The translations under genes were made by a program, and so were the position numbers. Source: Echinococcus granulosus (taxonomy: Eukaryota; Platyhelminthes; Cestoda; Cyclophyllidea; Taeniidae). Taken from it: a stretch of 64,000 nucleotides of DNA. Under the pieces are notes generated by a model that did no database searches, was not told the DNA's origin, and saw only the letters and a program-made list of their open reading frames with translations. Where the stretch lies: contig NW_020170492.1 of NCBI RefSeq assembly GCF_000524195.1, positions 1 to 64,000 on the forward strand, given 5' to 3'. The stretch's first letter is position 1. Every line of letters starts with the position of its first letter. Below, piece by piece: positions 23,198 through 36,336 of the stretch.

Positions 23198-26151
23198 TAT
23201 GTTCTATTGGTACCAGTGGACCCGACAACTTTAATTGGAAGAGGAAACCCAGCAACGCTAGTGTAGACTATTCGATCTACTGAAATTATTACATTGCTGG
23301 CACCAGATAAAGGGCAAAATTTGCAAGAAAAAATGTAAGCACACAGTGCCCAAAACATCTAGTGAACCGGTAAGTGGTGGTGAATGATCTGTTTGCAAAT
23401 GCACAAACACAATGAGAGTGAATGCAAGCTATGAGAACAACAGCGGCAAGGGAAGTAACGTGATTCGTTTTCCCTTCACACAGGACCCGAGAGGGGGCAC
23501 AATATGCTACAGAAGGCGCATAAAATTTCGCGCTCTTATTAGATGGTGGTAGTTGCTGAATTGATAGAGGTGATTATTCGTAAGCGTCATAGGGATACAC
23601 AGAAACGGTTTGGTAGGTGGAATTGCTGGAGGGACCGTGTCGGTGACTGAAGCCGTAAGCCGGGCCATCACCAGCCTTTCCATATGATCGGTCTGTTTAA
23701 AAGAAAAAAAACGGCATTTGGCAGACGATTACGTGGAAATGCTGATGAATGGAATCACTGCAACCGGTACGTTAGGGATTAGGCAGCAAGAGCACAAAAA
23801 AACAGCACTTAACTAAACCGCCCAGTTCGTTCGCCAAAAAGGTGCTGAATTAACTGTATCGAGTTAACACGATTTGTCAGTAACTCGATGCAGTTATAAT
23901 TGGAGTGAAAACGTAGTTAAATGGAGGGATTTGATATCAGACAAACAAATTCATGGAAATTTCGGAAATCTCAGATGCTTTGATTGGTTTTTATCGAATA
24001 TTGGTAGAGAACCAGTCTACTGAAAAGCTGATCCAAAAATATGGTTTGCAATCTACACCAAAAAACAGATTTAGTGTTAACAAAATAACATAGTTGATCT
24101 AGGAATAATTTACTTCAGTTGTTTTGTCCCCTGATTTTCACCGATCAGTAAAGAGAATTGGAATGAGTTGAAATATAAACAACTAAGCTAAAAAAAGTCC
24201 CATCAGAAACAATTAGACAAGGGCATTCATCCCAAAGCTTAGATGTGATTAATGTGCGTGCCATTATGGAGCAGCGACCAATAAAGGGAAATGCAACTAC
24301 AGTTACTAGAATGAACAGTACAAATTAAAAATTAGTACAAGATCCTACCAATTCATTAAATGCACTGACAGAAAAATAATAGAAGATGAGTAGATTGAAA
24401 AGCTTGTGGCGATCAATCGTAAAATGCATTATTTGTACACAATGGCCAACACCAGAAGTTGGGGTCGGCCAAGACAATTCATTTACAAGTGCTTCCCACC
24501 AGATGGTTTAAATTTCTGAATGTAATGAGGGGCACTTAAAGCCCTCTGCTCGAATCAACATCAAGAAAGGAAGAAATCTCACATCAAGTAGATTACAGCC
24601 ACTTTTTCTTCCCAGTAAATTCATAAAGTGCTTTCTTGGAACAAAATTCAAAATGCAAATTCTGCCAGCGTTTTACTGAGTGCAAAACCTCTAACTCATG
24701 CAAAGGGAGCAGGGTCAGTATAATAGGTCAAGAAACTCAATCTATGGTGGGATATGAAAAAGGGGAGACAAGCACAACAACCTAGAAGTGACAATGATCG
24801 GCCAAAGCGCTGTGTGGTTAGCAGATGAGTTGCGCAATGAAATAAGGGCATATCTTACGCACGCACACCCACTACGCAATAGGCTCCAGTAGCATGTAGC
24901 CGTCGCCACCTATATTGAATGTAAAAATAATTGTGCCTGCGGGTGATTCTTACTAACTCGACCTTAAAGACTATGCTGATTCAGAGGTGCCCAACAGAAA
25001 AGTGCTTCTGATAGGTCAGCACCCAACCAAATAGAATGTTTGTAGGGTCTGTAAACAAACGACAACGCACTTGATGCCTTTCCTTTTCGTGGGCGATGCT
25101 TTCTAGAATGGAAAATTCAAATATGACAATCAAATAAAAATTTCTAAAAGAAAGGTGAGAAGATTTTTATACCTTCGGGATTGTACATCACCCTCACTAG
25201 TTGCTGGTCTCATGTAGAATGCATGGTAAGAGATGTAGTCCCTAAAAGGGGGCATTATCAACAAAAAAAAAAAACAAATTTAAGCCGGCAAAATCACTGA
25301 ATGGTCCCTGAGACTTGTGAAATCCCATAAACGTGCAGTAAAATATGAGTAGGAATAATAAATACAAATGGAGGAACAGATGTTATTACAATCCAAACAC
25401 CCCCCTAATCTTTTACAAACACACGCGTAGACCTTATTGTGTCGATCTATTTGATGTTCAGCCTGCACCCATTTACGTAGTTCCCCCAGACATACATAGT
25501 AAAGCTACAAAACGGAGAAAGATAAGTGGATCCGCTAACAACTTAGTAAATCGAGCTTCCGCTTATAAAATTGCTCACAGTTTCTTAAATGATGGGTGAT
25601 TAGAGAATAACTGTATAAGACGAAATCGACAATTTTGTATGTGAAATGTACTACCATAGTCATCGCAACTATAGTAGCATTTCTTCGAGTGAGAAACGTG
25701 ACTCACACTACCTTTTGTCAACATCAGTGATACAAATAAACCAATCCAACAAGCACGTTGCTTGTAAAATACGACAAATTGATTCCACTGCAAAAAAAAC
25801 AATTTTGACCCGAAATAAATTAAGGTTCAATTGGATATAACGGAGGACATTGTCAAATAAATATAATGTAGCTATGCCAGGTAGGCTGGCTGATTTAGGA
25901 GTAAGGCATCACAAACCAACGTTCATGAAAGCTAAGAAAATTATTTCGAATGCAAATAGAGATCTAATACTGGCAAGAGTGAGCAATTTTCGCCGTTTGA
26001 AGTCTACTGAACATTTAGAGGCTAGTAAAAACAAACCTCAATTTTGAAAAAGCAAGAATTTCACTATAGGGTGCAATGGAACGCTTGGAAGCGTTTGCAA
26101 GAAGCGCCATACTGGAATGAAAAGCCAGAAAAGGAAGAAGGGAGGAGCCAC

Positions 26152-29100
26152 TCACGGTTGCTCATAATCAGGGCTGTACTTTTCGGTCTTGCGATAGAGG
26201 TTGACTAACTTTACACCAAATACGAGGGCCGGGACGCAGAGCAGCAGGAAGAGTCCCAGTCCAAACCAGAGACCGTTCTAGTAAAAAGACACCCAAACAC
26301 AGTTGAAGACCAGAAATTCTTTTATGCGGAAGGTGAGAAGGACTTGCCAGTGGATCAAGGAAGGTGATGCAGACGGCATAGACACCTGCAGTGGCAGCGT
26401 TGTAGAGACGGGTGCAAGGAATGTCTCGCCAACTTGCAATCACCGCCAGACGCAGCTCCTTCAGAAAGAGCGGCCGCATGCTCTCAATCTGCGCTCCAAT
26501 CGACTAAAATTGATGCATATTAGTGAGCCTCGATTACACTATCTCGAGTAATCAGTCTCGGTTGCATCGATGTAGTGTTGTTTAACTCACTAAAAAAGCC
26601 CCTCTTTCAGATAAAGTCAAAACTTCACAGCTAGGTAAAATAAGTGTTCTACCCAAAGTAACTGAAGTAGCTAATCTTTTCGACGTTATCTTTAAGACCT
26701 ACGTGTTTTTTCAATCGGAAAATATAAAGTAGCAAACGCAGCGTCAACAATTTTGGCTCAATCCCAAATTGCAGAAACATTTGGACCATGACACACCAAG
26801 GAAATCAAATTCGCATTCTGCAACATAACGAACCGGTTGTCATCCCAGCTAGACTTCATCTATTTACTATTATATACCTTGTAGAAAATAAGTTAGTCGT
26901 ACCTCCAATCATTAAAATATGTACCTCATGGGTATTCAAGACAAATCAACTGACGCATTCTTCTACTTACATGGAAAAAAGGTTATAAGGAAATGCATGA
27001 AATCGTACTTCTTAATCTGGAAAAAAAAACAATCGACTCTTATCAAGAGAACGCTGGCTTTTTGCAAACTATTCTATTGCGAAAACCCAATCGGCTCAGA
27101 TCTCAAGAGCTCAGAGCAGCTCAAAAGTAGCTTCCAAGTAAATTATACTAGGCGTTCTAAGTAAACAAAACTCCTCCACAGTGCTGTCACCAGTTACTTA
27201 TAAACCGGTCAGACAATGAATTAGGAATCATTCAAATGTATGGTCGGTGAGACCCTTGCACCGCACGCGCATAAAAGTCCAATGAGAGACATTTAAAAGG
27301 AGATCGCGAAGAACTTCCCTACTTGTACCCATGACTCACAAAGCACGCTCCGATAAAGCGCATTACCTTATAATAAATCACCCACTTTTATGGTGCCATT
27401 TCCCAAGCCTACGCAAATGAGGAAGACAAAAACAATCCCAGTGCTAAGCTAAAACTAGTTAAGACACTCCAAAAAGCATCTCCATGATCTGCCAAGTAGT
27501 CCTATGTGAGCACAGATGCAGGAGGGGCCGAAGCAGGCAAATTACTCAGGGCACGTGTCTTACTCCCAAAAATGGTGCCTAGTGCGCCCATGTTAGAGGC
27601 TGACGAGCAAACACCTCCAAAGAATACACGTAGAGCTTCAGCTCTCAACTCTTCCCACGTGATCTTAAGGAAGAGTATTAACACCCTTCGCGATATTGGA
27701 CAATTATGCACGAGGTATAAACGCCTCTAGAACGGTCCGAAAAGAGACGCAAAAAGGGAAGTCCACATCTCCAAGTGGAAACTACCAGAACCCTGTAGTG
27801 AAGACGTTTTTATTGGGTTTTAAACAAACAAATAAACATTAAAATTCCTGAAAAACTGTGTACTTGATTTATCGTATTTTCGTCCTCGTTCTCACTGGCA
27901 CAGTACAGCGCAACAATGCTCCTTTTCAGACTGCTTCAAAAATTCTCCCATCCCATTGGACAAATCGCATTAACAAACCCTCCCACCAAAAGATCGAGTT
28001 GTCTTCCGGCGACCATCGAGATCTCAGCAAATACAAGGCGATTCATACGATGATTTGCATTTGCTAATGTGCTCTTGGAGGGTAGTAAGTAGTCAACCTT
28101 GACGGTAGCCGACCTTTAATCTCTAAACAAAAAATGCGCTCAGGAGGGAAATAAACACCAAGGTCCGAGTGTCACTAACACAAACACATTTATCCAAAGG
28201 CAAGGCTTTTTCGGAGAACAAATCTTGTGGACGCGTAACGAACATGGGGGGGCAAGATTAAAGTTAAAAAAATGTGTTTAATGTAATAACCTCGGTGCCG
28301 CGTAACAAGGCTAATTTCCAAAAGTAACAAAATGTATACCCTGGAACATGGAGCAATGTATCGTCCAAATTTATCGTTTTATTCATAAAGGCAGAGCAAT
28401 GGAAGTGATAGTAGGTTGCGCACAGAACTATCTAAAAGGCAACAAGTCAGAAATTTTGGCGTTTTTACTGGTCAAATAAACCGGGAAATTATCCGGTAAA
28501 TCGTTAAGTTTTATTTTTTTTTTTGATAAATCGAGGCACCAATTCTTGGATGACTTAAACAAAGGGGTAGGATTTTCTTCAATACCCCCAATATCGGACA
28601 GCAAGTCCCTAATTTCTACTTAAGTCAAGCCTCTCTCAAATTATGCAAAATAATTCCACCCATTGTAGCGACCATGAAATAACTAATTTGTAGCGGCGGA
28701 AGAGGAAAGACGAGAAAATCCATGCCAAATAACTTAAAAGCGGAAGAGGGAGGAGGAACACACTCACAGTGGGAACAGTATGATCCAATTCGGAAGAAAA
28801 ACGATTTAACTCGTCAATTAGTTGGTTATAATGCCCACGGATGGACTGCAAGTCGGCGTAAAGCTGACGAATCGGTGTCCTCAAGCGGAGTGAGAGTAGT
28901 CCCACAGTCTCCCGAAGCGCCATGATCTGGTCTTTCAGGTTCTCCTGGAGGTGAAGCGTGAACGATAGAATATTAAATGAAATTGCCATATGAAGCGAGT
29001 TTCAGTGGTGGACAAAACGTACGATGTTAAGGCTCTCCAGCTGGCTCACGTAGTTGTCAAAGTCCGCAATTTCCGTCAGGTGTTCGCCAGTCTGAAAAGA

Positions 29101-32100
29101 CACAATGAAACAAGGATAACAATGTGGTCGGCACAACAAATTGCTGCAGTCAACGCTGCCATAGAGAAAATCTAACGCCCGAACAAATAATGAATGGAAT
29201 AGAGCACACTTTAAAGGAGGATGATGACATGGAAATGGAACATTTGTAAACTTCACCTTTTAGCGACCAACTTTGCAAGACTAAAATCGTCATGAATTTT
29301 CTAAAAAAGCAGGAAGAATTTCCAACTCATTTCCTAAATAATGTTTAGTTCTATAAGTCACGTAGCATTGTGAGCTTTGCTTAAATTGTTCACTTAAATG
29401 GAGAAGCCACACATACGCTGCGATTTGTAAATGATGCAACTCCTAACCAAAAAATGGCACTAACTCCGTCGTTCACTATTGCAGAAGATATTTTTGAAAA
29501 AAAGCGATTCTAAGAGCCTTCCTAAAGGGTTTATAAATCGGTACTGACAAAATTATTTTCAATTAGGAGGCTAAACACTTCTGTGGAGAGTGCTTATATC
29601 TATCTAAAAAGAATCTCATTAAGGGCAAAAATATACAACCTATCGACTTTACTCCTTTATGAACCACTATAACGTTCAGAACTGACTAAAGTCCATCATC
29701 CTGCACCTAAACAGTGGATGTCCGATCTCAAGACCAAATAACCGAATAGTTGCCCGAATAGACGAGTAATTGAATGGATAATTGATGTGAAATAGATGGC
29801 CAGATGGATATAGTGTTTCTACCTTCGTCAATGCCTCGGAGAAGTTGTAGCGCTGAAGGTCGCGGACTTCGTTGAGGATATTGAGGGTTTCTGCCGCAGT
29901 TCTCCGCAAGGGGCTGATCAGGTCGACACCATTGAATGTAGTCAGGATGCTCTTGAGAAAGTTGTCGATTGACTACAACGCCAAACACATACCTGTCATG
30001 TCAAACAATTTTACAGTTACGATACGTATCTGAATATCGATCCGAAAGCTACTTCCAGTAGAACTTACATAGCTACTGCAACCGTGAGAGATGTGAACCT
30101 GTTTAAGGGAGATATCGCTCATACACACAATCAGAAGCACACTATTTTACACTAAATAAAGTGACTTGCATTTTAATGTAACAGTGACATGCTCGATCTG
30201 AATACGCTTCAGTGCGAAGTCGGCAGCAGAAATAGCTACCACTTTCAGTGGAATAGAATCGTATATTCAACCGTAAATCTTTTGGAAAATATAATATCTG
30301 AAATAAGGATCACGTGAATTCCTAGGCGCTGGAAATTTTGCAAAAAAATAAGGAATATATGTGTTGTGTAGTGATCTGCAGCGATAATAGCAGCGAATGA
30401 AAAACGTAAATTGCAATTTATAGCAACACATCACAGAGCCAGAAACCAGCTTTCCCACTTCATTCTTTTCTGCACCCACCTCAATAATATAACGATGTAT
30501 AAACCGTGGAAAACCGAATTGTCAGGTTTCCAAAATGGAAGAAATAGAATCACTTCCGAGCTTTCAATCTGCTCCCCACCTGACCTAGGGTAGTTCGATT
30601 TACGCCAACATATTGCGAGTTCAAACGCAAAAGTGCGGAAAATGTAGTAATAAGTGAATGGAGGAAGGCCACAGCTTACCGTGTCGGACACCATCATCCC
30701 GACCACTTTATCACCAAGAGAGTCGACAAGGCTCTCGCTGACACAGCGCGTAAGGAGTACACTGAAGGGTCGAGCACTGGCAAGGTTTTTCAGGTGCTGA
30801 GAGACGTTGGGAGCCGAAGACAATGAATGTGAGGGAAATCTCATGCCCTGGCGAAATTGCTGTTCCGCATATACCTCCAATGCGTCATCAAGCACCGCCG
30901 GACCCGCGGGGTAGTGGTGTGTAGCGTAGCGACAAACCTCCGTCTGCATCAGCCCCCCGGACAAGAACAACAGGCTGCAGGTCAGCATCAGCAAACTTGA
31001 CAGTAGGAAGGTGAAGACGACGCCTCTGCCAGAACAAGAGAAATAATAGGAGTGAGTTAAGATTTCATTTAGAGTAAAAGCCAGCGTTTGCACATACGAC
31101 AAGAGGAGGTTAGCCCCAACGCCGCGATTGCAGAAACTGGCCTCTTCGTGTGGACGGTCCCCACAAACCCCGAAGGAGAGTCCAAGATAGAATAGGAGGA
31201 TAATGAAAGCGGGGAGACAAAGAAGGGCGAATCCGCTGTAGAGAATGTACTCGTTTCCGATGCTAGATAATGCAGACGATAAAAAGGGGCTACAAAGCTA
31301 GAAAGCGCATACTAGACACTTTCAATATGGTATTTTCAAAAGATTTTTATATTTATTCCAAAGCCTGAATGTGTTCAAGGAAAACTGTTTTACAGAATTA
31401 AGGATTCCATTGGTAGTGTACGATTCATGGCCTATTTTTCACGTCTCTAAGAGCATGTTTTTAGTCTTACAAAGCAACGTCTGGGGACCCACCGAGTTAT
31501 TGGATGTCCCAAGCGATCCACGTAGTTGCAAACCTTCACTGTTTCGCGTGCAATAAAAACTTATTTATATATAACCTCTGGAGCCGTGACCATACTTAAG
31601 GTATATTTCAGGCGTTATTTCATCATTCCAAAAACACCGAGTGCTCACGCGGAAAGAGTAAACGAAATGTCAATAAGGAAAAAAAGGTCAAATCAAATTA
31701 CTGTCAAACTAACTCTCGATAACTGTGGCGCAAATTTTAAAAATGAAAGCGGTTTGCAGCAAATTGAAGATGCGTTCAACGATCCCTCTCCACAGTTTTA
31801 CATTCAAACTTAAGAATTGAATATCTAACGAAGAGTACTGCCGGAAAAAAAAATTATAGCAATAACAATCACTTCAAGTGCCTTTGATCATTTCAACAAA
31901 TGGTATCTTTATTCAATTACACTATCTGGTCGACTGCAGGGCCACGGAAGTTTGGCTTTCGACGCAAAAGGGCCGCTAGTTTTTAAAAGGCCCCACTTGC
32001 GCCTGACTTACCAAGCCATGAGATTGATAAAGTTTTATAAATCCTGAATAAAGTGAGTAAATGATAGCACAGTAAGAGAGTTTAAAATACGCAAACATTT

Positions 32101-35100
32101 CCGTTCCGGAAAAACCGAGATTCCGCTATAAGTGAGCTGTTATTATTCAACTAATTATTTGCAGCAGAAATTAACCGTTATTTTGTTCATACGTTGTAGC
32201 GTGGTGAGACAAGAGGCGACCCGTATGGAAGTGGCAAGTCAACCAGATAATTAAACATCAGAACGACTATCGGCGAGATTTCAATAAAGAGACTGAATGA
32301 AATCGAGCTAAATGCAGTTGGCTTACGCAATGTATGAGGAATTGGAGGAGATGTACTTAGTAATAAGGTCATTCAACCGGGCCAAGTAGGACTTTGCTGT
32401 CTCCGCAACGACCTCCAGAGTTTTCACGAGATTCTCCCTGGTCTTTGGAGAGTTTGACAGATCATTCCAGGCATCTAAAGACCAATGTGAGTGCTTGTTA
32501 GATAAAACAGGGACAATCCACCAATGACTACCAAATGACCTCAATTATACGATTAACTGCCGAGTCAGCCAATCTTATGCTTAATTTACATGAAGGTCGG
32601 CAATCGTCTTCATGATTTTTGAAAGGCAGGAAAACTCTGAAAGTATCAGTTACATTGACTAAGCGTGAGATTTCCCAAGAATGTCAAATGAAGGTCCGAA
32701 TATCTTTTTGATCTAATTATAAAATTGCAACGTTGTTCTAATCGTATGGAATTAACATTCAAGATGCCCATAAATAACCTGCACACACATAAGGATCATG
32801 GAGACCGGACGTTTCCACTTGTCTCGGTGACGCTGTGTTTAATTCGAGCTTCATAACCGCGAAATAGTGTAAGCAAGTAAAACTTACCAATCATGAGAGT
32901 TAGAAAACCCTACCAAGCAGTATTTTTATTAGTAGTTTCAAAATTATATTACTAAATCCAAAGAGGCTAAAAAGTAACAATAGGATTCGAGTTTATTTAA
33001 ATAACCAATAATCGGTAGCACCGTAATGACTGCCAGTATTTCATGGCTTGCGGCAGGCGCAATACTGACGCTTCAGCTAAGTCCACTGAAGACATACATT
33101 TCGATAGCTTAAAACAAAAGGTGAAACGTACCATCAAGGATCGGTTGAATCGCCTTTCTAACATCCACTTTCATTCGCAATAAAGTTGCGTTGAACTGAA
33201 ATTATCAATAGTGAACTGTACTTTCAATACTCATGAGATATCAAAACATTCTAAAGAAATTAGTCACCACAAAAAATTTTCAAAAAGAATAAGGACATGA
33301 CAATATCATTTACACAGAAAATATCATTTTTTTCCGTGACCACTAGTCAACTATTTGCCAGACGCGCCCTTCAGCCAGCAAGAGGGTTTGTAATCCAAAT
33401 CACAACCCACTTCGGGGATGGAGGCTTGTCTGCCATTTCGTGCAACTAAACCACACAGAAAGTGTCATACGTTTTGTCTGTGATAGCTCCATAATAATGC
33501 TCACTTAGAAAAAAATTGACAGTTGTTCGGTAAACAGCACACCGCATTCAATCGTAAAAGTGCTTTCGAACTAAACTGTTTACATACTACAACGCACAAG
33601 CATCTACATTACCACAGTAGACGATCAGCCGTAAGCCTTATCTCGGCCCCTTAAATCACTCACAAAAACATAATTAAAAAATCAATCACCTGTCACACAA
33701 AAGAGTGATTTGATTAACAATATTCTCGCATACGTATTTAGCCAACTCACATTATCCAGGTCCCTGACATTCTGTTGAACCGATTCTAAGGTGCTTAGGA
33801 GGCTGGCCACCTGGCTTGACTGGAACTGAAATCAAAAGGTGCAGTAATGCGATAGAGGGGTAATGAATAACTGAATAATGAATGTGATTGTGTGCGCAGA
33901 GAAAAGGAATCATTACCTGTTCAAGTGTGTAGGTGACCTTGAGATCATTGTCAGTGATAAAACGAAGCCCTCGACAGGCGCTCAGTTGATCCACCGTGCA
34001 CTCGGTGTTGAGGATATCTGAAATCGTAGTCTGGATAAAGGGCAGCTCCACTGAGATCTTCTCCAAGGACTCCAAAAAGTCATTCATAGCAATCGAATCT
34101 ATGGAACCGGCGGCAAACTTGTAGACCGCTGAAGGAGTAGTAGGACCAATAATTTATTTGATTATACGTAGTGAAAGAGATATTTTGAGTATCGTGTTTA
34201 GGCAAATACGGTGCCATGTGAATGAAAATAAATGCAAAGCTATGGTACCCACATGCGAGTGCGACTAAAAATACACCAAAAATTGGCAAGTATGTGAGAA
34301 AAAGGACCAGAAACCGTATGAGTGCACAAGTGTCTGAGGCGCAATAAATAAAAACCAACCTTGTTGAAGTGCCTCCTTTTCTCGCACCACGGCTGCTGCG
34401 CTGGAATTATAGATGAAATCTCTCTGGAAGTCCCTTAAACCGGCTGAAAACGAATATTTCGGACGCAATAAGCGGGTGGGGGCCGAATTGGGGGATACCC
34501 CAAAATACATGTGCGTAAAAGGTTTAAATATGAAAAAAACACGGACAGAACCTTGACCTCAAAGGACGGTGGGAGACAGAACTCACCATCGAAAACAGCA
34601 TCAAAACGTTCCTTTTGGGTGATCAAATTTACCGATGATGAGTTTTTGGCCGCCTGTGTGAAAAGTTAGATTACTCAATAGTTTATTTAATAATTCGTGT
34701 AAGGTAAACGCATAGCCTTACGTTGACGACATCAGTGATGCCAATTTGAAATTCATAAATACTCTGCGTCAGTTGTGGTGCCATTCCAATAGACATATCG
34801 CTGTTGGTAATAGTCGCATAGTGCAATTGATAGTTAATGAAGGCAAGCACAATTGAAGCCCTAAAAATTAGATGGTTATGTTACTCAGACATTATAGGAG
34901 AGGTTTAGTAATTCAGATTACAAATTAATGAGACCAATAATCAAACTTATTCAAGAATGTTAAGCAAATTAATTCGCATGAAAAAGAAACATGTAATGCA
35001 GCCAGTGGCACCAACCGATTTTATTTAAGGAAAAGAGAATACTTACAGTTGAACAGTTACTAGAAGAGCCAAGGTGATGGTGTAACACACACGTCGGTAG

Positions 35101-35601
35101 GGATCAGCTTTACGATCCATTGGAGACAGCCGACCACCACAGCGGCCGCAGCACCGAAGGCAGCAGAAGAATATTCCAATCAACGGCAAAATAAATACAA
35201 ATAGTAATCCAAACATCACGCAGCCCATGTATCCGGGAAAGTACTTAAATATCTACCAGAAAAAACATGTTAACAAGTCGAGAGAAATACAAGAAACGCA
35301 AGAAATCAGAGTCCAACTCACAGGAGTAAGCAGGATAGTCGGGAACTCATAATTTTTCAGATCTAAAAATTACCACAGAGAATAAAAAACTACCCAAGTA
35401 CACCTCAAAAAGCTCCTTCGTCGCGTTACGCGAGGCATTGCCCCGAATAAAGTCCAGGAACGAATTGGCACCATCATATGAGAACTGTACGCTTTTTCGA
35501 AGCTGCACAGCAGTAGTTGTGCTGTTGGCACCGGCACATTGCAAGACAAACGATATAAAAGCAACTGCGTTAAATATCGGAGAGCAATATGAACGAGGCA
35601 T
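26152..35601 (-). CDS. PROM1: Prominin-like pentaspan membrane glycoprotein
   Basis: Exons in transcript order: 35601-35394, 35362-35322, 35252-35047, 34860-34722, 34653-34587, 34443-34360, 34128-33917, 33825-33751, 33195-33132, 32474-32327, 31262-31098, 31025-30680, 29972-29823, 29091-29023, 28944-28768, 27663-27613 (tentative), 26503-26348, 26277-26152. Phases agree and give about 827 residues, normal for prominins. There is a signal peptide (NAVAFISFVLQCAGA) and five membrane segments. TM1 (GLLFVFILPLIGIFF) is followed by a cysteine-rich turn CCLRCCGRCGG. TM3 (FALLCLPAFIILLFYLG) leads to FGVCG, and CNRGVGANLL precedes TM4. TM5 is GLWFGLGLFLLLCVPALVFG with a short tail ending YSPDYEQP. Two large loops between them are mostly helical. 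Prominins bind cholesterol in plasma-membrane protrusions and ciliary or photoreceptor membranes. The last intron is GC-AG. One exon may be missing between 30680 and 29972. PROM1 versus PROM2 cannot be decided. Confidence 0.9.
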
Positions 35602-36336
35602 GCTGACTACAAGCACAGAAAACCAGGTTCCATTCGAATTTACATACGTTCTAAAAATACTAGCCAATTAAAATTAAGTTCGAATGCCGCCATGCTATGA
35701 GTAACCTAGACATAATATACTATTTTAAAATTGCCTAATGAGATCTACTTTTTTTTCGTTTTCATTACTTACTGTATTAAGAGACATAATGTTGTTATAC
35801 TAATGGGTTAAATTCTGTTTAAAAAAGGGCAGTAGATATACAGCAGTCCCATTTTTGCAGCATAAGAGCAAGGTTTCGCCGGAAAAAAATTACCACACAA
35901 AACTCGCGGACAGGCATTACTGCTTAAATTTCATATGTGTTTCATATTCGCAGCAAAACACAGTAAATGTGATGCAGACGAAAATAACTGAAGTCAGTGA
36001 TACGGTAACTAGAAGATTTGAGCCTACAAAAGTGTAATTTAGCCAAGATTTAGGTTAAAGTGGTTTATGAGTATTTCTGAATTCTACTAATCACCACTTT
36101 GTGAGCATTTAACCTATTTTCATCTAGATAGTTTAGATTTCTTAGGAATTGGCATTAAAATGCAACTCTTAGTTGCCATTGGCTAAAAAACACAGCACTA
36201 CTTCTTTTAAAAAATGCGAGAAGGTTTTGAATTCGCTAGAGAACCTACATTGTCGCAACTGATGTGGATGTGTGCAGGCACTTTTTATTTTAACCTTTTT
36301 TTTATTTTGAAGTCAGAAGTAGCAATTTTACATGAT
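35602..36336. other. Region upstream of prominin
   Basis: AT-rich sequence 5' of prominin on the minus strand. On that strand a pyrimidine-rich tract ending in TAG at 35607-35605 lies five bases before the start codon, a likely 3' splice site for a 5' UTR intron or spliced leader. An upstream in-frame Met (35667) also exists but would put extra residues before the signal peptide. No other feature is seen. Confidence 0.4.

Larger units (their letters stand above)
18591..26151. other. Gene-poor intergenic region with simple repeats
   Basis: About 7.5 kb without a recognisable exon on either strand. It contains a (GAT)n-like microsatellite at 21864-21900 and a long C-run at 23171-23197. The open frames (for example 25345-25599) have no domain-like content and no suitable splice context. 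It separates the 3' ends of two convergent genes, NOMO (+) and prominin (-). Confidence 0.5.

Noticed and set aside
25345..25599. 84-codon plus-strand open frame
   Set aside because: AT-rich, no domain, overlapped by an equally open minus-strand frame, and no splice or start context.
35602..35667. Upstream in-frame Met for prominin (35667)
   Set aside because: It would put 22 polar residues before the signal peptide, and a 3' splice site lies between it and the chosen start at 35601.
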